From Serripes groenlandicus (Eukaryota; Mollusca; Bivalvia; Cardiida; Cardiidae): a DNA stretch of 64,000 nucleotides. The stretch's first letter is position 1. Each line of letters opens with the position of its first letter. Positions 55,919-64,000 of this stretch are shown here, piece by piece. Below the pieces are notes generated by a model. It ran no database searches and had not been told where the DNA came from. It worked only from the letters and a program-made list of their open reading frames with translations. The position numbers were made by a program, and so were the translations under genes. The DNA lies in contig JASEVX010000001.1 of the NCBI GenBank assembly GCA_031761405.1, positions 21,107,584 through 21,171,583 of the forward strand, given 5' to 3'.

Positions 55919-56168
55919 ATTTAGACTGCTCTTTAAAAAGAAAGGAGGCAAGTAATTTTTTTATTTTAAGCTGTTTTCAAAATTATTTCAGTTAGATCAC
56001 AGCAACAGTTTTATTATTCATGATCCCTGGCAAAATAAACCAAAACTTAGGCTAGGAAACATACTTTGCCCAAGGGCAGGCTCTACCACGACCACCGTGT
56101 GCGAAAAACTACAGGCACTATTATATTTAATTGTAAAATGAGAGCAACATACTCTTTTCCAACGAATT

Positions 56169-56344
56169 TTAAGCCTTTCCCACATACAGACACATTTTGA
56201 TGTCTCTGCGGCAGAAGACATTTGAAAACATCGTATCAATTAAAACAAGAAATTGCTCATATATATTATAGTAATTTCTTCCATCGCCGCAGTGTTTTCC
56301 ACTCTTTTCAGTAATTACACTTTTATCTTTAGGGAAAGGATTAA
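56169..56344 (+). mobile_element. piggyBac-type MITE, right part deleted
   Basis: ttaagcctttcccacataca ... agggaaaggattaa. Confidence 0.7.
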
Positions 56345-56531
56345 GAGACATTCTGTAACATCAACTGCAGACGTAATCAAAAGCAATGTTTATTTCCATG
56401 CAGGAGAGAATTGAGGTATTAAATATGTCATAATAAATAGTATACTTAAACAGTCAGCAATTCACTTTGAAGCAATATAAAATTTAGTAAAAAGTAACAG
56501 CTTCCAGACAAAATCAAATGACACAGACATT

Positions 56532-56761
56532 TTAACCCTTTCCCTCATATAGACGCTTTCTAATGCCTCTGCAGCAGACGGCTTTTTGAAAACATAGTAA
56601 TAAAAGAAGAAATTGCACAAAACGTGCAATTTCTCCTTTTGTCACAATGTTTTCCACTTTTAGTCATAGGTTATCCATTCAATTATAGAGATTTTCCATT
56701 ATTTGACAAAATATGTTCAAAGTCGTCTGCTGCAGAATTGTCGTATGAGGGAAAGGGTTAA
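56532..56761 (+). mobile_element. piggyBac-type MITE, 230 bp
   Basis: TTAA at both ends; shares its right TTAA with the next copy. Confidence 0.95.
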
Positions 56762-56978
56762 CCCCTTATCCACATACAACAAATCTGCAGCAGACAACTT
56801 TAAAAGCATGTAGTCTAAAATATTAAAAAGTGAAAGCATGATTATTTAATAGAGTTGAAATCATTGTTGCACCAGAAGAAAATTGCACAATTTCTCCATT
56901 TGTCCAAATGATTTCAAATTTAGCTTGTTTTGCTACGTTATGCATCAGAATGCTTGATCAAGTGGAAAAGAGTTTAGT
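56758..56978 (-). mobile_element. piggyBac-type MITE, diverged
   Basis: ttaaccccttatccacatac ... caagtggaaaagagtttag. Confidence 0.65.
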
Positions 56979-57268
56979 AAAAAAAACATGGAGACTTGGA
57001 TCTGGAGTTATTAAAACTTCAAAGTTGAAGCATCCTTTGTAATTGCATAGAATGCCTGCGAACACCAAACTTTTCATCTTTGAATAAGAGATATGTCTTG
57101 AAACAAAGATTTTTGTCGTAGATATACAAAATAAAGCTGACATTTGATCAGCTGAGACTTGGTTAGCTTCTGTAAACCTCAAATTATGCAATCTTTTTTC
57201 GACTGTATTTATTTAAGGCATAAAATGTAAGATTTTAAAATAAGCAATTGCAATTGCAAAATACTTGA

Positions 57269-57455
57269 ATAACCCTTTTCCTCATATAGACGCTTTCTGA
57301 CACCTCTGCAGCAGACAGCTTTTTGAAAATATAGTGACAAAAGCAAAACAAGCAATTTCTCCTTCTGCCACAATGTTTCCACTTTTAGTCATAGGTTATA
57401 TATCCATTCAATTATAGAGATATTCTATTTTTTGACAAAATATGTTCAAATTCAT
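57269..57455 (+). mobile_element. piggyBac-type MITE, right-truncated
   Basis: ataacccttttcctcatata ... gacaaaatatgttcaaattc. Confidence 0.75.
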
Positions 57456-57587
57456 TCATTTTTACTGATAATATATATAGTTAATCTATTTGGTATGATG
57501 TAAATTACATTCATTTACAGTTACCATGATTTTAAATTGTTACCATTATATATAGGTGCTGGCTTTGGAAAGTAACACTTTTTCCTC

Positions 57588-58648
57588 AATCATTAGTCGC
57601 CGGGCAGAAGCCCGCGACTTCTATTTTTAATAGCTTTTCGGAAATCACATGGGAGAGCGGCTTATTATTAGAAAGAAACAAATCTAGATGATTTGAAAAT
57701 ATTACAATTGTGGTTGTTTACGAACACTAATAAATGACACATCTAAAATGAAATAAATATTCCGATTTTTTAATGTTTGCAGTTTTTTTTATTTCACTCG
57801 CATTTAAGTTTTTTGTCTTATTTACGAAGACAAAAGTGGTCCCTTCAAGACGTGAACCAACACCCCCTAATGCAGACTCTTATGTGTCATCATTGAGGTC
57901 AATTTCGGATTCTCCTTTTAATAGCAATTTTAACTTACTAAATGTTGTTTTCATGTTCAAAGAGATGTCTTGATTTGTGTAGAATTCATTTAATAATGTT
58001 AATCCATGAATATCTAAAGTAGGAACTGTTTCTAAGCTAAATATAGACCCTATTCTGTTGTGTAGTTTCGTGACCTTTAACATTGATTTTCGCGCATGCG
58101 CATTTCGATATGAAAAAGCGAGTGATATTATTTTATTTTAGACAAGTACAAGACGAATGTTTGACGCAAAGCGTCAAAGAGAAGCCGCAATATTTCGTTG
58201 TACATGTAGAAATAAGAAAAAAAGAACATTTTTAAATCCACAAACAATAGAACAATTTAAACTGTAGACGGTATTGCTGATATATTTCTCCTTTTGAAGA
58301 CTTTTGTTTTCTTCAAATTACCTCCCTTTAAAGCAATACCAGGATATTTACCTTGTGATTCGAATAAGATTGACAAACATTGAAATTATATGAATGAATA
58401 CTATTATTTAAATAAGTAACAACAGCAAAATTAAATTAAAGCCAGATAAATGTGTACACATTTCGTTAATTTGTTATAGATACCCTAATGTATAGATATG
58501 AATATAAACTTTATAAGCAAATGTTTTCATTTCAACTTTCATAATGTTTGAATAGACTAAGGAAAGTCAAGAATACATAAATAAATCAATGCAGTCTTTT
58601 CCGGCGACATTGATGCCTTGCATCAACTTTCTCTTGTTTCTTAAAGAA
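57588..58648 (-). mobile_element. Helitron-like (HINE) element, copy 2
   Basis: Reverse-complement copy of 13748..15055, lacking its internal duplication. The two are nearly identical, so both are young or recently converted. There is a short insertion near 58230..58260 relative to copy 1. Confidence 0.7.
57880..58083 (-). CDS. 67-codon ORF in the second Helitron-like copy
   Basis: Counterpart of the ORF at 14546..14749: 66 of 67 residues identical, start and stop preserved. Confidence 0.25.
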   Translation of the reverse strand: MLKVTKLHNRIGSIFSLETVPTLDIHGLTLLNEFYTNQDISLNMKTTFSKLKLLLKGESEIDLNDDT

Positions 58649-58682
58649 AAGACAATGCTTCATGGTACATGTACAAACACTT

Positions 58683-58914
58683 TTAACCCTTTCCCACCTG
58701 CAGATGCATTTAGACGCAACAGCAGTAGATGACTATTGAAAACATTGTGGCCAAAGGTGAAATTGATCATGATGAGCAATTTCTCCTTTGGCCACAATGT
58801 TTTCAACTTTTATTTAACAATTGAGCTATCTTTTATGGAGATTTTTTAAGTTGTTGTCACTATAATGCCTTCAAAGTCGTCTGGTGCAGATTTGTTGTAT
58901 GTGGGAAAGGGATA
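58683..58914 (+). mobile_element. piggyBac-type MITE, CACCTGCAGATG subtype, 232 bp
   Basis: Left TTAA, right GATA; hairpin attgatcatgatgagcaatt. It lies 35 bp from the Helitron-like copy 2. Confidence 0.85.
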
Positions 58915-60240
58915 ACACCTGCATACAGAGGACAGTTCTGGTAATAGCCTTGGGGTGCTGCAAATGAATTTTGAAAACATTTCTAGGAAAAGAAGAAATT
59001 GGTCATAATGAATAATTTCCAGCTTGTGGTAATATACTATCTAACTAGAAATGTGTCCATAAGGACCTGTTAGATGATTGTTCATCAAGAAGCATAACTC
59101 TGCATAACTCTAGTATTACTGAATGTATCATGCAATTAATCCCCAAGATGCACAACTACACACACAAAAAAGTAATGATAATCAGTATTTCATAAGTTTT
59201 ATGATTCTACATCAAGTACCTTCAGAAGATATATAATTATATGCATCAAATATTGTTGTTACGTCAACAGCTACAACTGTATAATTACTATGAAGATGCC
59301 CATACTGTACAGCAAGTACAATACTTTGAAGGTGCAGAGCTCAAGATTATCGATAGTATAGTCAATTATAAAGTTTAAAAAACTGTTCAAAAGTCGTCTT
59401 GAACTATTAGAATCGTAATTCTGAGATACAATAAGAGTAATAATTTCACTGTAGTACAATAAACATCTAAATATTGATTGTTTATGCTTCATCTTTACTG
59501 GGTAGACATAACCAGTAAGCCAAATGTTGTACATTTTACAAAACATGTTGTAACAATTGACAAGACAAATACCTTGACCATTTCCAACTTGCATCAAAAG
59601 CATGTAACAGCAGAAAAGTTTGAAAACATCTAGGCAAAAATATGGACAATTTCTTTTAATGGAAGTTAAATTAAAAATTAGGTAAAGTAGAAAACATTGT
59701 AGCAAACAATTTACCCTTTAGTCACAATGCCTTCAAAAGTTGTCTGTTGCAGATGCGTCATAATACCTCTGCAGATGGGAAATGGTTAAACAGACTGATT
59801 AACTCAGATGAACAGACAAAATCTAGAGTGAATCTATAATAATTCCCTCCTCACAAATTGAGAACATAAAAAGCATCCATTATAGTTCATAATGTAAGTT
59901 AGTGCTTTTATTCTGTAACTTAACTGCCTGAGACCCAGAACAGTATAAAACAGCATCAATTAAATGTCAGATCATTTCACGATATCATAAATATTTTAGC
60001 GCTGAAAAACAAGACTATCTTACTCTATCTTTGTCAATTTGTCACAATAATGTGAGCGATGTCACTTGAAAACTGACCTTTGGGACTTAAATACCACAGC
60101 ACTGTCTGATCGGAATCTTTCATTTTAATCAACTAGTAGGATAAGCCTACAGAGATTTGTAATGACCAAAAACTGATAAATGAAGCTAAATAAATTACCC
60201 TTTTCCACATACACACTCAATATTTTCAATTTCATTCTGT
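58915..60240. other. Mostly unassigned sequence around one MITE
   Basis: A 144-codon minus-strand frame (59271..59705) starts inside the MITE at 59577..59788 and is judged incidental. Confidence 0.4.
59577..59788 (-). mobile_element. piggyBac-type MITE, diverged
   Basis: gaccatttccaacttgcatc ... gcagatgggaaatggttaa. Confidence 0.55.
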
Positions 60241-60452
60241 TTAAACCCTTTCCCTCATATAGACGCTTTCTGACGCCTCTGCAGCAGACGGCTTTTTGAA
60301 AACATAGTGACAAAAAAAGAAATTGCTCGAAACAAGCAATTTCTCCTTTTGCCACAATGTTTTCCACTTTTAGTCATAGAAAATCTCTGGATTTTCTATG
60401 TTTTAACACAAAGTTGTCTGCTGTAGAAATGTCATATGAGGGAAAAGGTTAC
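60241..60452 (+). mobile_element. piggyBac-type MITE, internal deletion
   Basis: ttaaaccctttccctcatat ... atatgagggaaaaggtta. Confidence 0.8.
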
Positions 60453-60454
60453 TT

Positions 60455-60553
60455 ATTAAACACTTTCATTCATAGGGAGTTTCTGCATTTTTGGCTAAAT
60501 GTGTTCTGAGTCATTGTGCTGGCTACAGATTTATTGTATGATGGAAAGGGTTG
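60455..60553 (+). mobile_element. piggyBac-type MITE, right fragment
   Basis: ggctacagatttattgtatg, atggaaagggttga. Confidence 0.45.
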
Positions 60554-60699
60554 AGTATACAATTTGATTGTTATTGACTCATTGCAATCGATATCAAAAC
60601 CTCAGAATTTCTTACTCATAATATTTTCAAAGAAGATCGCTTAAAAAGTTACCCATATCAGGATACAGGTTATAACTGAAACAACCCCCTTTTGGATGA

Positions 60700-60905
60700 G
60701 TCTTTCTATCTTTCTTTCTTGGTTTTTTACACCACTTTCAACAATCTTTTAGTTCCATCATGGCATTTCCTGGGTAAGTTATCAGTCCTATACTGGTCCT
60801 TTAACCGGACACCAGTCAGTCGTAATGCTTACCCTGCAAACCTGAGCGCCAAGTAGGGCAGCCATAGTTCTACCATTTTTAAAATTCTTTGGTATGACCC
60901 TTGGA
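60700..60905 (-). mobile_element. SINE S3 copy
   Basis: Minus-strand copy: tcctgggtaagttatcagtc, cggacaccagtcagtcgta, ctgagcgccaagtagggcag. Simple (TCTT)n at the left end. Confidence 0.7.
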
Positions 60906-61049
60906 TGAGTCCAATTATTACACATAATTTAGGCTTTGGTATATGGTAGCGGAATACAATTTGGTTACCTCCCCTAATTCAAACGTCAAAGGGATTCATG
61001 TATATTTCACCAGAGCGATTCCAGGATGAATGTATAACTATAGATGGCA

Positions 61050-61265
61050 ATAACAAGTCGAAAAAGGAGCATAACTGTAAAATTGTGTAAGCCAGTTTAA
61101 TGTGACTTGCTACAGACACGCATATCGTTCCTAAGGAACATGTGTAACAAGTCGCATTTAAAAATGTTGGATGTTTGCATGAGTTATGAGATAAGGTTTA
61201 AATTTTGTAAAGACACAGACGCAGACGACGACGCCTGAAGGGTATCACAATACCCCAATTTATCT
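61050..61265 (+). mobile_element. Pearl-like element, one unit and 3' end
   Basis: Unit related to 50775 (aatgtgacttgctacagac; gagttatgagataaggttta), then gacacagacgcagacgacg and a short hairpin gggtatcacaatacccc. Confidence 0.5.
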
Positions 61266-61589
61266 TCTTTAAAAAACAGACAAGCGTTAAAATATCTTAA
61301 TCAGACGGCACGGTGGTGTGGACTAATCTTGATCTACGCCGCTGCTCGCCAGGTCCTGAAGGTCAGATATTGTGTCAGGTCGCTTTAATATAACATCTGT
61401 ACAGAATGTTTTGCCTTCTGCCTCATGAAGCATGTCATAATATTTACTTTACCATAATATATTGCTAGAAAAAAACATCGTCTGGAATCTAAATTGAGAT
61501 GTAAAACGTGTAGGCCTGATAACGGGTTTTTGTAACTCAGAAAGTTATACTCTTGCTTTTATCTAACCTTGTCAAGAAGATAATATATA

Positions 61590-61790
61590 ATATAAGAGGT
61601 CCAGATAAGGAGGGGTATTCAGCTCTTTTCTCCATAATATCTCTCTTATCATCAAACCAAACCCTACGATGTGGGTACTCAAACGAATCGTCTCACTGAG
61701 ACGATTCTTTTGAGTACCCACAACAAAGGGTTGGAGGGTCAAATACGGATTTTAGAACATGCAAAATGCTCCTTATCTAGAGCTCTGTAT
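61590..61790. mobile_element. Central-hairpin MITE, copy 3
   Basis: Ends agaggtccagataaggag and ctccttatctagagctct, with the same central palindrome (61676..61724; one mismatch). Confidence 0.7.
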
Positions 61791-61852
61791 AATATAATTT
61801 ATGAGCAGCCTTCTGTTCCAAGCTGAAAAAGTTACTGATAATATAAAATGTC

Positions 61853-62079
61853 AAACTTTCCCCACATACAACAAATCTTCAGCAGACAACTTTAATTATA
61901 TCTATAGGCATAAATATCGACACACTCTTTAAAATAAGGCATACTAATTGAAAAGAGTTGACAACATTGTGGCAAAAAGAGAGATTGCTCATTATGAGCA
62001 ATGTCTCCTTTTGTAAAAACGTTTTCAAAACTTTTCTGCTGCAGACATGTCAAAATGGGTTGGAGTTTGGAAAGGGTTA
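61853..62079 (-). mobile_element. piggyBac-type MITE, diverged
   Basis: actttccccacatacaacaa ... gagtttggaaagggtta. Confidence 0.65.
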
Positions 62080-62241
62080 CATACAATCAAACAGTAAGAT
62101 CCCATCTTCTTGGTAAGTTTTGTTGAATCATTTTACTTTTGCAAAAAATATGGTAGTCCCCTACACTGGTTAGGTGGCAAAATCCAAGATGTTTTACCTT
62201 GACCTTGATGTGTGACCTTGATGTTCAAGCAAACACAACAT

Positions 62242-62466
62242 TTAACCATTTCCCTCATACGACAATTCTGCAGCAGACTTTGAACATATTTTGTCAAAAA
62301 ATGAAAAATCTCTATATTTGAATGGATAACCTATGACTAAAAGTGGAAAACCTTGTGGCAAAAGGAGAAATTGCTTGTTTTGAGCACTTTCTTCTTTTGT
62401 CACTATGTTTTCAAAAAGCTGTCTGCTGCAGAGGCGTCAGAAAGCGTCTATATGAGGGAAAGGAAT
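62242..62466 (-). mobile_element. piggyBac-type MITE
   Basis: ttaaccatttccctcatacg ... tatgagggaaaggaata. Confidence 0.8.
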
Positions 62467-62529
62467 AATAATTGGCAAAGTTTCATGAACTACATGTTGC
62501 TCTTATACATGTAGCTCTTTTACATTCAG

Positions 62530-62625
62530 AGTTATATATTGCAGGCAAACTTTTCCTAATTTTTGCAGAGATGTTTTTAACTTAGTCATCTCTTGCAGAT
62601 TTGTTGTATGTTGAACAAGGTTAAC
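62530..62625 (+). mobile_element. piggyBac-type MITE, right fragment
   Basis: cttgcagatttgttgtatgt, tgaacaaggttaa. Confidence 0.4.
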
Positions 62626-62854
62626 ATTTCCTAAATATTTTACTATTTAATGGGAAAAGATTACTTTTGCAGTCTCTGGGCCAGAAAAATTTAAATCACA
62701 ATATGGGAAAAGAAGAAAATTAATATCTCTTTGCATGCTAAATTATTTTCGTCTGCTATGTTGTCGTCTGCAAAACTATTAAAATAAATATTTATTTTCC
62801 CCAAATGTCTACTGAAATTGAATCGGTGTGACAAACAGTTTGGATCTCAGATCA

Positions 62855-62879
62855 GTCCCCACGTTTTGTGGGGACTGAA
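62855..62879. repeat. Isolated hairpin CAGTCCCCAC...GTGGGGACTG
   Basis: A 10-bp stem with loop gttttg-like bases, similar to pearl 3' ends but with no recognisable body upstream. Confidence 0.5.
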
Positions 62880-62894
62880 TATGCAGGATAGTTA

Positions 62895-63754
62895 TCTTAA
62901 TTGGTTGTGTTTACAGTTGTGAAATTGGGAAAGTTGTTACTGAGATTATACTCTAAATGTAGTTGCAAAACTTTAACCAGAATTTCTAAGTCAAAAAACG
63001 GCCATAACTTGCATAAAATGCTGGATAGAGTTAATAGAGTTATCATACTTGATTGTTTACAGGTGTGGTGGTTGGGAAGTGTTGTATAAAGTTTCAATGC
63101 AAAGCATTAAGTAGTTACTAAGAGATGGTCTCTTAATGTAGTTGCACGCAAGACTTTAAACAGAATTTCTAAGTAAAAAAAGGGCCATAACTTGCATAAA
63201 ATGCTGGATAGAGTTAATAGAGTTATCATACTTGATTGTTTACAGGTGTGGTGGTTGGGAAGTGTTGTATAAAGTTTCAATGCAAAGCATTAAGTAGTTA
63301 CTAAGAGATGGTCTCTTAATGTAGTTGCACGCAAGACTTTAAACAGAATTTCTAAGTAAAAAAAGGGCCATAACTTGCATAAAATACAGGAAAGAGTTAT
63401 CTAACTTCTAATCTACATATTAAGTGTGATAATTGGATAGGGTTATATAAAGTTTCAATGCAATGCATCAAGTAAATACTGAGATATGGACTCTTAATTT
63501 AGTTGCACGCAAAACTTTAACCAGAATTTCTAAGTAAAAAAAGGCCATAACCTGCATAAAATGCAGGATAGAGTTATTTAACTTGATAATCTACATAGGT
63601 GTGATAGTTTGGCAGGGTTGTAGAAAGTTTCAATGCAATACATGTAGTACTTAAGTACTTGCATGCAAAACCTTAACCAAGGTGTGTCATGGACGCCGAC
63701 GCTGACGCCAGGGTGAGTAGTATAGCTCTCATATTCTTCGAATAGTCTAGCTAA
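62895..63754 (+). mobile_element. Pearl/HINE-like element, four ~175-190-bp units
   Basis: Units are marked by aatttctaag at 62981, 63174, 63347 and 63524, with ggccataacttgcataaaat. The 3' end is gacgccgacgctgacgccag, the hairpin tagctctcatattcttcg...tctagcta, and CTAA. Adjacent units 2 and 3 are almost identical, so amplification was recent. Confidence 0.65.
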
Positions 63755-63954
63755 AAATGCATTTCACTGAATTCCTGTCAGTAATTTGTGAGACATTTTT
63801 CATTTGCCCATATTTTTTTTGTCATGAAAAGACAAGGCTTTGACAGCTAATTAGACCTTGATTGATGAACCCCCTCACCCCCCACACACACAATCTTGCT
63901 TTACGATTACCACTTAGTTCCCGGAACTAAAAAAATAGTGTAAGGTGTCTTTTA

Positions 63955-64000
63955 CTTGTTAAGCAATTTTCCATTTGCCACAACGCTTTCAACTCTATTA
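63955..64000 (+). mobile_element. piggyBac-type MITE fragment at window end
   Basis: caattttccatttgccacaa, cgctttcaactctatta; cut by the window. Confidence 0.4.

Noticed and set aside
59271..59705. 144-codon minus-strand frame, rich in hydrophobic residues
   Set aside because: It begins inside a MITE and has a composition expected of AT-rich noncoding DNA; no splice sites or homology.
10383..61335. Short motif gatcaagattagcct near 10386, 50289 and (reverse) 61322
   Set aside because: Shared flanks are too short and diverged to define a repeat family from this window alone.

Overview
The window is eukaryotic, AT-rich, almost gene-free and saturated with repeats. It fits a bivalve mollusc: it carries many pearl-like elements (tandem units of about 160 bp, then an ACGG-type microsatellite, then a terminal hairpin), tRNA-derived SINEs, and a very abundant short transposon. 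The species cannot be named from the sequence alone.

Genes. The only coding sequence I recognise is a pair of consecutive minus-strand exons (12737..12883, then 12195..12355). They join in frame and encode most of a laminin-G/LNS domain that best fits the second LNS domain of neurexin. No neighbouring neurexin exon was found on either side, so most of the window is probably intron of this large gene. A second, weaker candidate lies on the plus strand at 35.69-38.69 kb: a CpG-bearing CRE/CCAAT promoter-like block, a possible spliced leader exon, a middle exon, and a terminal exon with stop codon and poly(A) signals. Its product is not recognised.

Mobile DNA. (1) A palindromic MITE flanked by TTAA and ending CCCTTTCCC...GGGAAAGGG, which I assign to the piggyBac superfamily, occurs about 80 times counting fragments, roughly a quarter of the window. 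About a dozen copies are 229-230 bp. In the feature list its strand is '+' when the end next to the internal hairpin (the GACGC...CTCTGCAGCAG end) is on the left. (2) Several pearl/Helentron-like (HINE) families share one plan: subterminal inverted repeat, tandem units, microsatellite, hairpin, and often a CTAA end. (3) A 1.0-1.3 kb Helitron-like element is present twice, inverted, 43 kb apart. (4) There are three tRNA-derived SINE families, several with intact target-site duplications. (5) There are two further MITE families with long terminal inverted repeats (one with a perfect central hairpin), a TATAAAAC-ended repeat, and two LINE-like 3' ends. Many are nested, which gives a relative age order.

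Tandem arrays. The largest is a 2-kb array of about 33 units of 61 bp (27675..29684) whose unit contains what looks like the MITE terminus. There are also a 61-bp array at 20.2 kb, two GGGATCCC-based arrays at 34.2 and 39.0 kb that flank the candidate plus-strand gene, and a 49-bp triplication inside a MITE. No rRNA, free-standing tRNA gene, CRISPR or bacterial-type operon is visible.
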